Shown here: positions 38,530-47,274 of the stretch, piece after piece
How positions within the stretch are numbered: position 1 is the first letter of the stretch
How the letters are laid out: every line of letters begins with the position of its first letter
DNA from: Pasteurellaceae bacterium Pebbles2
Lineage (GTDB): Bacteria > Pseudomonadota > Gammaproteobacteria > Enterobacterales > Pasteurellaceae
DNA: 64,000 nt
NCBI GenBank assembly: GCA_023101505.1
Contig: LVZA01000001.1
Coordinates: 1,612,001-1,676,000 of the forward strand
Reading direction: 5' to 3'
The notes under the pieces: generated by a model
What the model was told of the DNA's origin: nothing
What the model saw: only the letters and a program-made list of their open reading frames with translations
Databases searched by the model: none
Program-made: the position numbers and the translations under genes

Positions 38530-40125
38530 ATGAGTTTTAAATTTATGAATGCCAATGAAGCAGCAAATCTTATTCAAGATAATCAAACAATTTGTAGTGT
38601 AGGAATGACATTATCTGGTGCCTGTGAAAGTTTTTTAAAAGCATTAGAGCATCGCTTTCTATCTACTGGTAGTCCAAATAATTTAACCTTAGTTCACTCA
38701 GCAGGGCAAAGCGATAGAAAAGATGGATTACAACATTATGCTCATGAAGGTTTTGTGACCAAAATTATTGGATCACATTGGGGGCTACAACCTAAATGGA
38801 TGGAATTGATTTCGAAAAATAAAGTTATTGCATATTGTTTACCACAAGGCCAAATTGCTCATTTATATCGTGAAATGGCGTGTGCGTCGCCAGGTAAATT
38901 CAGCAAAGTTGGTCTTGGAACATTCATCGATCCTCGTATTGAAGGGGGGAAAATGAATGAGCGTACAAAATTAATGCCAGATATTACGAACATTATCACA
39001 GTAGATGGGGAAGAATATATTCATTATAAGCCTATACCTTTAGATGTTTGTATTGTTAGGGGAACAACAGCAGATGAAAATGGAAATATTTCAACTGAAG
39101 ATGAGGCGATGAAATTAGAAATTTTACCTGCAGTTTTGGCGACGAAAAGATATGGTGGCAAAGTTATTGTTCAAGTCAAACGAGTTGCTAAAGCAGGAGC
39201 ATTACATCCTAAAAGTATTGTTGTCCCTGGAAATTTTGTAGATGCGATAGTTATATCCGAAGATCCGCTGCGAGATCATCGACAAACATCATCTTGGTTT
39301 TACGATCCATCTTATTCTGGAGATCTTATTGTTCCGGAGAAAAAAATAAATATATCACCATTAGATATTCGAAAGTTAATAGGGCGAATTGGCAGCCGAT
39401 ACTTAAATATTGGAGATGTTATTAATTTAGGAACAGGGATCCCTAATGATGTCATCGGAAAAATATTACAAGAAGAGAAATTATCAAAAGATATTATGGT
39501 AACAGTTGAATCTGGTATTTATGGTGGCATTCAAGCAGGCGGAGTTGATTTTGGTATTGGTCAAAATTTAGATGCAATGATCACACATCATGAACAAATG
39601 GATTATTACAATGGGGTTGGAATTGATGTCACATTTATGGGATTAGGAGAACTTGATGAGTCAGGTAATGTAAATTCGACTAAAATGGGAGACAGATGCA
39701 CTGGAGCTGGGGGATTTATTGATATTACGCAAAATGCGAAAAAAATAATTTTCTTATCTCAATTTACAGCCAAAGGGTTGGATATTGTATGTTCTGATGG
39801 AAAACTCTCAATTATTCGTGAAGGAATGATTAGAAAAATGGTTAAAAAAGTTTCCCAAATTTCATTTAATGGAGAGTTAGCTAGAAATAAAGGGCAACAA
39901 GTTTATATTGCTACTGAACGAGCGGTATTTAAATTAGAGAGAGAAGGCGTTGTACTCATAGAAATCGCACCTGGAATTGATTTAGAAAAAGATATTCTAA
40001 ATTTAATGGATTTTGAACCGATTATAAGTCAGGACTTAAAAGTAATGGATCATAGATTGTTTATTGATCAACCTTTTGGTCTTGGAAATATTATTAAAAA
40101 TGGAGGAAAAATAAATGTTGAATAA
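38530..40125 (+). CDS. Acyl-CoA:acetate/3-ketoacid CoA-transferase, fused alpha-beta (YdiF/Pct-like)
   Basis: Moves CoA between acyl-CoA and a free short-chain acid through a glutamyl-CoA intermediate. The 531 residues are two fused halves: the first with LVHSAGQSDRKDGLQHYAHEGF and the second with NLGTGIPNDVIGKIL and the catalytic Glu in VTVESGIYGGIQAGG (about 325-335). The length fits YdiF or propionate CoA-transferase rather than the split AtoD/AtoA. A second CoA-activating enzyme next to the ligase is noteworthy. Its stop lies 11 bases inside the following reductase gene. Confidence 0.87.
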   Translation: MSFKFMNANEAANLIQDNQTICSVGMTLSGACESFLKALEHRFLSTGSPNNLTLVHSAGQSDRKDGLQHYAHEGFVTKIIGSHWGLQPKWMELISKNKVIAYCLPQGQIAHLYREMACASPGKFSKVGLGTFIDPRIEGGKMNERTKLMPDITNIITVDGEEYIHYKPIPLDVCIVRGTTADENGNISTEDEAMKLEILPAVLATKRYGGKVIVQVKRVAKAGALHPKSIVVPGNFVDAIVISEDPLRDHRQTSSWFYDPSYSGDLIVPEKKINISPLDIRKLIGRIGSRYLNIGDVINLGTGIPNDVIGKILQEEKLSKDIMVTVESGIYGGIQAGGVDFGIGQNLDAMITHHEQMDYYNGVGIDVTFMGLGELDESGNVNSTKMGDRCTGAGGFIDITQNAKKIIFLSQFTAKGLDIVCSDGKLSIIREGMIRKMVKKVSQISFNGELARNKGQQVYIATERAVFKLEREGVVLIEIAPGIDLEKDILNLMDFEPIISQDLKVMDHRLFIDQPFGLGNIIKNGGKINVE

Positions 40126-40849
40126 TAAAATTGCCATTGTGACAGGAGCTGCTAGAGGTTTAGGAAAAGGGATTGCTCAAAAATTATGTGAGAAAGGTGC
40201 GGTCGTTATTCTTACAGATATTATTGAAAATGAACTTGAAAAAACAGTTCAAGAATTTAATAGTTTGGGTTATCAAGCTATCGCTAAAGTTTGTAATGTG
40301 AGTGATGAATTATCCGTTAATACATTGTTGGATGAAATCGTGTTTCAATATGGTCGATTAGATATTTTAGTCAATAATGCAGGTATTAATCGAGATTCTA
40401 CGTTGCATAAAATGACAACCGAGCAATGGAATGTGGTATTGCAAGTTGATTTAACAAGTGTTTTTTATAGTTCCAGAAAAGCGATACAAATTATGCGAGA
40501 GCAAAATTATGGGCGAATAATTAATATTTCTTCTGCGAGTTGGTTGGGTAATTTTGGGCAAGCAAACTATGCAGCTGCAAAAGCAGGTGTTGTTGGCTTA
40601 ACAAAAACAATAGCAAGAGAAAATGCGAGAAAAAATATTACTTGTAATGCGATTTGCCCAGGCTTTATTAAGACAGATATGACAAAAGCACTATCTGAAG
40701 ATAATTGGAACTTAATGATAAGTAAAATTCCAGCGGGTAAAGCTGGAAAAGCTTCTGATGTTGGCAATCTTGTCGCTTTTTTGGCTTCTGATGAAGCTTC
40801 ATATATTACTGCTGAAGTCATTAATGTTGGCGGTGGAATGGTATTGTAA
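40115..40849 (+). CDS. SDR oxidoreductase, FabG/PhaB-like (3-ketoacyl-CoA reductase / 3-hydroxyacyl-CoA dehydrogenase)
   Basis: Classical short-chain dehydrogenase of 244 residues: nucleotide-binding TGAARGLGKGIA (about 9-20), NNAG (about 88-91), and the catalytic Ser-Tyr-Lys set in SSASWLGNFGQANYAAAKAG, then PGFIKTDMT. The Asp in LTDIIE after the second strand favours NAD(H). FabG for fatty acid synthesis is usually in a fab cluster. Here it lies between a CoA-transferase and a thiolase, which fits oxidation of an (R)-3-hydroxyacyl-CoA to the 3-keto form. It overlaps the upstream gene by 11 bases. Confidence 0.85.
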   Translation: MLNNKIAIVTGAARGLGKGIAQKLCEKGAVVILTDIIENELEKTVQEFNSLGYQAIAKVCNVSDELSVNTLLDEIVFQYGRLDILVNNAGINRDSTLHKMTTEQWNVVLQVDLTSVFYSSRKAIQIMREQNYGRIINISSASWLGNFGQANYAAAKAGVVGLTKTIARENARKNITCNAICPGFIKTDMTKALSEDNWNLMISKIPAGKAGKASDVGNLVAFLASDEASYITAEVINVGGGMVL

Positions 40850-40869
40850 AAAATAAACTGGAGGCTTGT

Positions 40870-42060
40870 ATGAATAAATTAAAAGATGTTGTTATTGTGT
40901 CAGGGGTTCGCACGGCAATAGGAAAATTTGGCGGTAGTTTAAAGGATGTTTCTGCAATTGATTTAGGTACAACAGTTGTCAAAGAAGCGGTCTTTCGGGC
41001 AAATATTGATAAATCATTAGTGGATGAAGTCATTGTTGGAAATGTGGGGCAAATTGCTGAAAATGGATTTATTGCTCGAATGGTGTCTTTGAATGCTGGT
41101 TTGCCACAAGAAACAACGGCATATTCTGTTAATCGGCAATGTGGTTCTGGATTACAGGCTATTGTTGATGGGATGTTGGAAATCCAAACAGATAATGCAG
41201 AGATTGTTGTGGCTTGTGGCACAGAAAATATGTCAAATTTGCCTTATTATAACCGCGGTTGTCGTTATGGCTACAAAATGGGACATGCAGAGTTAGAAGA
41301 TGGTTTATTAAGTATCTTAACTTGGCCAGGTGGGCCATATCATAATGGTGTTACGGCAGAAAATGTTGCTGAAAAATATCATGTTAGTCGAGAAGAACAA
41401 GATCATTTTGCATTGGAAAGCCAGCAAAAAGCGATTAATGCAATAAATAGCGGCATTTTCCAAGAACAAATCTTACCTATTCAATTAAGAGATAAAAAAG
41501 GAAATATTAATTTCTTCACTCAAGATGAACATGTTCGCGAAGATATTTCTATTGAAAAATTAGCCAAGCTCAAAACCGTATTCAAAGAGAATGGTACTGT
41601 TACAGCAGCTAATTCATCGGGGATTAATGATGGTGCAGCAGCGGTTGTGATGATGAGTATGGACAAAGCAAAAGAACTCAACTTAGATCCCATGATGAAA
41701 ATTGTAGGCTACGCTATCGCTGGTAATGAACCTGAGTTGATGGGGTATGCTCCAAAATTTGCCATAGAAAAATTGCTTAGCAAATACCAGTTGACCTTGG
41801 ATGACATAGATTTAATTGAGTTAAATGAAGCATTTGCTTCTCAAGCCTATGCCGTAATTCGAGATTTAAAGCTAGACGAAAACAAAATAAATGTTAATGG
41901 CGGAGCGATTGCATTAGGGCATCCAGTGGGAGCGAGTGGCACGATTATTAGTGTAAAACTTATGTACGAACTCAAACGACGCCAATTAAAAAGAGGTATT
42001 GCCGCGATGTGCGTAGGTGGTGGGCAAGGAATTGCTGTTTTATTTGAACGCTGTGATTAA
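40870..42060 (+). CDS. Acetyl-CoA acetyltransferase (thiolase)
   Basis: Cleaves 3-ketoacyl-CoA with CoA, or condenses two acetyl-CoA. The 396 residues are standard for biosynthetic/degradative thiolases, with the nucleophilic Cys in NRQCGSGLQAI (about 88), NEAFASQAYAV, the His in GGAIALGHPVGASG (about 340-353) and the second Cys in CVGGGQGIA near the end. With the reductase before it, this gives acetoacetyl-CoA to two acetyl-CoA in the catabolic direction. The AGGAGG-like site and close spacing place it in the same operon. Confidence 0.92.
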   Translation: MNKLKDVVIVSGVRTAIGKFGGSLKDVSAIDLGTTVVKEAVFRANIDKSLVDEVIVGNVGQIAENGFIARMVSLNAGLPQETTAYSVNRQCGSGLQAIVDGMLEIQTDNAEIVVACGTENMSNLPYYNRGCRYGYKMGHAELEDGLLSILTWPGGPYHNGVTAENVAEKYHVSREEQDHFALESQQKAINAINSGIFQEQILPIQLRDKKGNINFFTQDEHVREDISIEKLAKLKTVFKENGTVTAANSSGINDGAAAVVMMSMDKAKELNLDPMMKIVGYAIAGNEPELMGYAPKFAIEKLLSKYQLTLDDIDLIELNEAFASQAYAVIRDLKLDENKINVNGGAIALGHPVGASGTIISVKLMYELKRRQLKRGIAAMCVGGGQGIAVLFERCD

Positions 42061-42085
42061 CTTATAATATGGCGGATATCTTATT

Positions 42086-43222
42086 ATGAAAATTGTGATT
42101 GCACCTGATTTTTTTAAAGAAAGTTTGACGGCGAGGGAAGTGGCTGAAGCGATAGAATGTGGCTTTAAAAAGGTCTTTCCTGAAGCTGATTACATTAAAA
42201 TTCCGATGGCAGATGGTGGAGAAGGGACGACTCAATCGTTAATTGATTCTTTAACTGGGGAACTTGTTTATGTGGATGTGACAGCGCCTTTAGGCAATCA
42301 AACAAAAGGTTTTTTAGGAATTTCAGGTGATAAACAAACCGCAATTATTGAAATGGCGGCCGCTTCAGGGCTACATTTGGTTCCTTACGAATTACGCAAT
42401 CCTTTAAATACGACCAGTTTTGGTACTGGTGAATTAATCAAAGCCGCACTCGATCTCGGTGTTAAAAATATTATTTTGGGGATCGGGGGAAGTGCGACAA
42501 ATGATGGCGGTGCTGGTATGTTGCAAGCGTTGGGGGCGAAATTATTAGATAATACAGGGAGTCAAATTCCCTTCGGCGGAAAAAATCTGCTCAAATTAGA
42601 TAAAATTGATTTGAGCTTATTAGATGCTCGTTTATGGCACACCACAATTCAAGTCGCTTGTGATGTGGCTAACATATTATGTGGTGAGCAGGGAGCTTCT
42701 TTTATTTTTGGTCCGCAAAAAGGAGCTGATGGCAATATCGCTCAGCAGCTAGATAGAAATCTATGGCATTTTTCTCAGGTGGTTAAACAGGATTTAACGT
42801 TAGATATTGCCTCTATTCCAGGCTCTGGCGCTGGTGGCGGAATTGGTGCTGGGCTAATGTTATTGCCGAAGGTTAAATTGCAACCTGGGATACAAATCGT
42901 CATTCAAGCGGTGAATTTTTTGGAGCAAATTAAAGACGCTGATTTAATTATCACAGGTGAAGGGAGAATGGACTCTCAGAGTATTCAAGGCAAGACGCCG
43001 ATAGGGATTGCACAAGCGGCTAAGTCATTGAATAAGCCTGTAATTGCAATAGTTGGATGCCTCGAAGACGATTATGAAGTTGTTTATCAGCACGGAATTG
43101 ATGCAGTATTCCCTATTTTACGTAGAATAGATTCTTTAAGTGAAGCATTAAAGAATGGATCTAAAAATTTAGTTTCTACGGCGCAAAATGTAGCTAAACT
43201 TATAAAAGTCCATTGTATATGA
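42086..43222 (+). CDS. Glycerate kinase (GarK/GlxK family)
   Basis: Phosphorylates D-glycerate, in E. coli the end of galactarate/glucarate and glyoxylate degradation. The 378 residues begin MKIVIAPDFFKESLTAREVAEAIECGF and include IPMADGGEGTTQSLID, ILGIGGSATNDGGAGML and TGEGRMDSQSIQGKTPIGIA, the family's hallmark segments. A CdaR regulator with a glycerate kinase is a usual pairing, but the expected glycerate or gluconate permease is replaced here by the CoA pathway. It carries only a degenerate USS-like CCGCACT and ends 12 bases before the IS element. Confidence 0.92.
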   Translation: MKIVIAPDFFKESLTAREVAEAIECGFKKVFPEADYIKIPMADGGEGTTQSLIDSLTGELVYVDVTAPLGNQTKGFLGISGDKQTAIIEMAAASGLHLVPYELRNPLNTTSFGTGELIKAALDLGVKNIILGIGGSATNDGGAGMLQALGAKLLDNTGSQIPFGGKNLLKLDKIDLSLLDARLWHTTIQVACDVANILCGEQGASFIFGPQKGADGNIAQQLDRNLWHFSQVVKQDLTLDIASIPGSGAGGGIGAGLMLLPKVKLQPGIQIVIQAVNFLEQIKDADLIITGEGRMDSQSIQGKTPIGIAQAAKSLNKPVIAIVGCLEDDYEVVYQHGIDAVFPILRRIDSLSEALKNGSKNLVSTAQNVAKLIKVHCI

Positions 43223-43272
43223 AATAATAAATATGTAATGGTTCACTTTTCTGCAACACTCAAAAGACAGAA

Positions 43273-44142
43273 TTAAGTTATTAATTGACATTGTTCCCAC
43301 TCAAAGGTTATCGGTGAGCGATAACCTAAAGTGGAATGAAGTCGTTTAGGATTGTAAAAATCCTAAACGTATTCTGTAATATCTAGCATTGCCTCTGTTT
43401 GCGTACGATAGCGCTTACCGTTTAATTTTTCTGTTTTTAAACTGCGAAAAAAATGTTCCATTACCGCATTATCCGTACATTTACCTGCTCGGCTTTGGCT
43501 GTGAATAATATTAAATTCTGCAAGACATTGGCGAAATATATGGCTACTACATTGTACACCAAGATCACTATGGAATAATAGCCCATCTGCAGGCTTTCGG
43601 CATTTTAACGCTGTTTTTGAAGCATGCTCACACAGCGCCGTATTAGGCTGCTCTGAACAACTCCAGCCAATGATTTTTCTAGAAAATAAATCAATTACAA
43701 CAGCGAGATAAAGCCAGCTTTGTTGAGTATAAATATAAGTAATATCTCCCACCCACACGGTATTTGGCTCTAAAACATTAAATGCTTGATTTAAATGGTT
43801 ATCTGCAAACGATGCTCGCTTACATTGTACAAATTTAGGCTTAGGATAACGGGGTTTTAATACCAGTTTATCCATCATTTTTCGTACCTTAAATCGACCT
43901 ATTTTTAATGCTCGTGCAAGCCGTCTTGTACCATAACTTTCTTTGCTTTGCCAGAATTGCTTAACTAATTTCTCTTGCTGAGAAAATAATGAAAAATTAC
44001 ACCACACTTTACGCCAACGATAGCACGAACTACAACTAACATTAAAGCAATGAGTAAGCTGAATGGGGGAAATACCTTCCTGGCTGAGATGCTGTAAATG
44101 TGGTTTTACGACTTCTCGAGCAAGAAGGCAGAAACCTTTTTT
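43273..44142 (-). pseudogene. IS3-family OrfB transposase with premature stop
   Basis: DDE integrase-core protein of the IS. The open part (43363-44007) holds the three catalytic residues: WVGDITYIY (first Asp), LLFHSDLGVQCSS (second Asp) and DNAVMEHFFRSLKTEKL (Glu), preceded by the zinc/HTH-like region reached by a -1 frameshift at AAAAAAG (44142-44136). A TAG at 43365-43363 ends it after DITEYV. The frame continues with DFYNPKRLHSTLGYRSP to a natural stop at 43273-43275, so about 30 C-terminal residues are cut off. The TAG could come from CAG or TGG by one transition. Confidence 0.8.
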
Positions 44143-44189
44143 AGTAAAGTATTATCACTACGAAGTTGTTCATTTGCAGCGCGAAATTG

Positions 44190-44390
44190 TTAAATTTCAA
44201 GCTGCTCTGCACTAATCGCGGGCGCTTTGGGTGTGATACCTTGTTGCTCCTGACGATACTGTGATTTCCAACGCCGCAATGCCGAACAACTGACACTCAT
44301 CATTTTACTCACTTGCTCCGTTGTTCGATTTTCTTTCAATATCAAATTAACACATTTTAATTTGAATTCTGGGGTATAGAGATTTGGCAT
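44190..44390 (-). pseudogene. IS3-family OrfA (HTH) ending early
   Basis: Helix-turn-helix transposase subunit; I start at the Met of MPNLYTPEFKLKCVNLILKEN (44390). It reads VSKMMSVSCSALRRWKSQYRQ and stops at TAA (44192-44190) after AEQLEI. The same frame continues QFRAANEQLRSDNTLLKK to the slippery A6G at 44142-44136, the normal frameshift point to OrfB. The TAA (probably from CAA) therefore blocks production of the fused OrfAB transposase. Confidence 0.75.
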
Positions 44391-44562
44391 AATGTTTCCT
44401 TTCTGTTTGGTCAAGAGTGTATAAAAACTGTCTTTGAATTGTTGCAGAAAGTTAGACCATTACATGTGGTAATATATGAAGAAATTTAATATTAACAACT
44501 GTTTTGCCCAATAGCGGCTATTGTCTAGAAAGTGCCAACTAATTTGTCTACCATACCAAAAC

Positions 44563-44604
44563 AAAAGTGCGGTGTAAAACTAACAAATTTTACACCGCAT
44601 TTTT
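44563..44604. terminator. USS-based hairpin after era
   Basis: AAAAGTGCGGTGTAAAA (44563-44579) pairs with TTTTACACCGCATTTT (44588-44603) with one G-T mismatch. One arm is a perfect USS, the other a one-base variant. It probably ends the minus-strand lepA-lepB-rnc-era transcript. Confidence 0.7.
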
Positions 44605-44612
44605 ATTCACAA

Positions 44613-45563
44613 TTAATAATCTTCCATATAACCCAAGCTGCGTAAGGCGCGTTCGTCGTCTGCCCAGCCGGATTTTACTTTGACCCAAAGTTCTAAATGG
44701 ACTTTATTGTCGAAAAGGCGTTCCATATCTTGACGGGCTTCAGTGCCGATGACTTTAATTTTTTGACCGCCTTGACCGATGACCATTTTTTTCTGTCCAT
44801 CACGTTCAACTAAAATTAAGCCATTAATTTCATAAGTGCCACGTTCGTTCAGTTTGAATTGTTCAATTTCGACAGTCACGGAATAAGGTAATTCTTCCCC
44901 CATAAAACGCATTAATTTTTCACGAATAATTTCTGATGCCATAAAGCGTTGTGAGCGATCTGTAACATATTCTTCAGGGAAATGATGAATGCCTTTTTTC
45001 AAGGAATTACGTACAATTTTTTGTAAATTATGCACGTTATTACCACGTTGCGCGGAAATTGGCACGATGTCTTTAAAATCGAATTTCGCACTCAACTCTG
45101 TGATAAATGGTAACAGCTCATCTTTATTTTTTACGTTGTCGATTTTGTTAATCGCTAATACCACAGGGGCTTTGGCTTGGCGTAGCTTGTTTAACACCAT
45201 CTCATCGTCTTCATTCCAATGTGTGCCGTCCACAACGAAAATGATTAAATCAACATCACCAATAGCACTGCTGGCGGCTTTGTTCATTAAGCGATTGATC
45301 GCACGTTTTTCTTCAATGTGTAGCCCCGGGGTGTCCACATAAACGGCTTGATATTCATTTTCAGTGTGAATGCCGACGATGCGGTGGCGTGTGGTTTGTG
45401 CTTTGCGTGAGGTAATGGAAATTTTTTGCCCTAAAATTTTGTTTAATAGGGTCGATTTCCCCACATTTGGGCGACCTACGATAGCAATAAATCCGCAGTA
45501 AGTTTCGGTTTGCGTTGCATCGGTTGGTTGTAATTCGTTTTGTTCTACTATTTCATCTGTCAT
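44613..45563 (-). CDS. era: GTPase Era
   Basis: Essential GTPase that binds 16S rRNA and helps mature the 30S subunit. The 316 residues carry G1 GRPNVGKST (about 30-38), the switch region and G3 DTPGLH, G4 NKID (about 138) and a C-terminal KH domain with [11 protein letters not shown]. The start ATG overlaps the rnc stop by one base (TAATG), the conserved rnc-era coupling. The N-terminal extension ([21 protein letters not shown]) is longer than in E. coli. Confidence 0.97.
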   Translation of the reverse strand: MTDEIVEQNELQPTDATQTETYCGFIAIVGRPNVGKSTLLNKILGQKISITSRKAQTTRHRIVGIHTENEYQAVYVDTPGLHIEEKRAINRLMNKAASSAIGDVDLIIFVVDGTHWNEDDEMVLNKLRQAKAPVVLAINKIDNVKNKDELLPFITELSAKFDFKDIVPISAQRGNNVHNLQKIVRNSLKKGIHHFPEEYVTDRSQRFMASEIIREKLMRFMGEELPYSVTVEIEQFKLNERGTYEINGLILVERDGQKKMVIGQGGQKIKVIGTEARQDMERLFDNKVHLELWVKVKSGWADDERALRSLGYMEDY

Positions 45564-46237
45564 TAGGTAATATCCAATTCTTTTAACATTTGTTCTGCCG
45601 CCGATTGCTCGGCTTTGCGACGACTGCCTGCAACGCCGACAAAAGTGCGGTCTAAATTTGGCACATTACATTCCACCGTAAAGGTTTGGCAATGGGCTTC
45701 CCCTTGAATTTTGGTTACATTATAAGTGGGCAAATCCAAGCGTTTACTTTGCAAATATTCTTGCAAGCGAGTTTTAGGATCTTTTTGATTTTCGCCAGGT
45801 TTAATTTCAGCCAGCAAGGTTTGATACCAGTTTCTCACCACGTCCATCGCCACTGGCAAGCTACTATCTAGCGACATCGCACCAATAATTGCTTCTACAC
45901 AATCCGCCAAAATTGATGCTCGACGGAAACCGCCACTTTTGAGCTCGCCAGCGCCAAGCGCCATATAATCGCCCAGCCCAAAATCTCTTGCCAGTTCAGC
46001 AAGGGTTTGTTCACGCACCAATGTTGCTCTCATTCGGCTTAATTCCCCCTCATTACATTTCGGGAATTGCTGATACAAGGCTTCGGCAATGGTTAAATTC
46101 AAAATAGCATCGCCTAAAAACTCTAAGCGTTCATTATGAATTTTGGCTGCACTTCGGTGCGTAAGGGCTTGTTTTAACAACGTAATATGGTTAAATTCAT
46201 AACCAATCTTACGTTGTAATCTATCTAAGTTATTCAT
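45563..46237 (-). CDS. rnc: Ribonuclease III
   Basis: Double-strand-specific endonuclease for rRNA, mRNA and antisense processing. The 224-residue form starts at ATG 46237 ([15 protein letters not shown]). An upstream in-frame Met would run into the lepB end and is not family-like. Signatures are [13 protein letters not shown] (about 38-50, metal-binding Glu and Asp), [24 protein letters not shown] (about 98-120) and a C-terminal dsRNA-binding domain (about 150-224). It lies between lepB and era as in most gamma-proteobacteria. Confidence 0.96.
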   Translation of the reverse strand: MNNLDRLQRKIGYEFNHITLLKQALTHRSAAKIHNERLEFLGDAILNLTIAEALYQQFPKCNEGELSRMRATLVREQTLAELARDFGLGDYMALGAGELKSGGFRRASILADCVEAIIGAMSLDSSLPVAMDVVRNWYQTLLAEIKPGENQKDPKTRLQEYLQSKRLDLPTYNVTKIQGEAHCQTFTVECNVPNLDRTFVGVAGSRRKAEQSAAEQMLKELDIT

Positions 46238-46238
46238 A

Positions 46239-47261
46239 TTATTGTATTTTTGTAAATACACGTTCAGTACGAATTCCCGTAGGCCATTCGTTCGGTTTTT
46301 TATCTAAACTTAACCAAATATAAGTCGCCTTGCCGACAATATTTTTTTCAGGTACAAAACCCCAGAAACGGCTATCTTCGCTCATATTGCGGTTATCGCC
46401 CATCATAAAATATTGCCCTGCTGGCACAACCCATTCGGTAACATAATATTCTTGTTTTTCGTAATCTTTATAGCGATAACCTTCTGAAATTGGTTCTGGG
46501 AACCAGTGGATTTTATGGCTCACATCACCCGTTTCTGTTAGCTCAAGCATACTTGGTCCATAAATAAAGCTGCCATCAGGATTTTTGCCGATAATGGCTC
46601 TAAATTCATCGTTGACTTGTGCTTCGCTATAACTAAATTCTTTACTTGTGCAATTTTCGCTACAAGGTTGACCTTGATTACCATAAACAATGGTTAATTT
46701 ACGCTCAATTTCATTATAAATCACTCGGTCGCCACCGATACCCACGACACGTTTAATGTAATCAATGCTCGGTGCTGGCGGTGCTTTAAACACAACCACA
46801 TCGCCACGTTGCACTTTGCCTGTTTCAACCAAAGTATTCTGGAATACAGGATCTTTAATGCCATAAGCATATTTTTCTACCACAATAAAATCGCCGACAC
46901 GCAAGGTTGGCTCCATTGATTGCGATGGAATTTGGAATGGCTCAAACACAAATGAACGCAAAATTAACACAAATGCCAACACAGGGAAAAGTGAAGCGAT
47001 AAATTCTTCACCCTCGCCAATAGGCTCAATTTGGCGTTTTTCTTCTTCGCTCAACTCTTGTCCGCTACGTTGTTCGGCACGAGTAATTTGTCGTTGGCGT
47101 TTCGGCAACACGGCAAAGCGATGATAGCACCATAACACGCCTGAAAGTGCGGTGAATAAAATCAATAAAATTGAAAATGTATTAGGTAATTGCAAATGAT
47201 CTAATAATTTCCAAACGCCAAATCCCACGGCTAATAAAATTGGGAGAAAAAGTTTTGACAT
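46239..47261 (-). CDS. lepB: Signal peptidase I
   Basis: Inner-membrane serine protease that cuts signal peptides from exported preproteins. The 340-residue form starts at ATG 47261 ([14 protein letters not shown]) behind AAGGAA; a Met ten codons earlier lies inside the lepA end. Two N-terminal membrane helices are followed by the catalytic Ser in [13 protein letters not shown] (about 117-129), the general base Lys in [11 protein letters not shown] (about 180) and [14 protein letters not shown]. It is downstream of lepA and upstream of rnc, the usual order. Confidence 0.95.
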   Translation of the reverse strand: MSKLFLPILLAVGFGVWKLLDHLQLPNTFSILLILFTALSGVLWCYHRFAVLPKRQRQITRAEQRSGQELSEEEKRQIEPIGEGEEFIASLFPVLAFVLILRSFVFEPFQIPSQSMEPTLRVGDFIVVEKYAYGIKDPVFQNTLVETGKVQRGDVVVFKAPPAPSIDYIKRVVGIGGDRVIYNEIERKLTIVYGNQGQPCSENCTSKEFSYSEAQVNDEFRAIIGKNPDGSFIYGPSMLELTETGDVSHKIHWFPEPISEGYRYKDYEKQEYYVTEWVVPAGQYFMMGDNRNMSEDSRFWGFVPEKNIVGKATYIWLSLDKKPNEWPTGIRTERVFTKIQ

Positions 47262-47274
47262 AGCTTTCCTTATC

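Larger units (their letters stand above)
43234..44464 (-). mobile_element. IS3-family insertion sequence, decayed
   Basis: About 1.23 kb bounded by imperfect terminal inverted repeats starting TGTAATGG (43234) and ending CCATTACA (44464), with inner similarity through the TTTCTGCAACA segments, and TG...CA ends as usual for IS3. It contains orfA and orfB on the minus strand, both interrupted. No clear 3-base target duplication is visible. It lies at the boundary between the accessory operon and the core era-rnc block, and the USS-free stretch ends just after it. Confidence 0.85.

Noticed and set aside
43223-44470. Target-site duplication of the IS element
   Set aside because: The bases next to the TG and CA ends (ATA on the left, TGT on the right) do not match.
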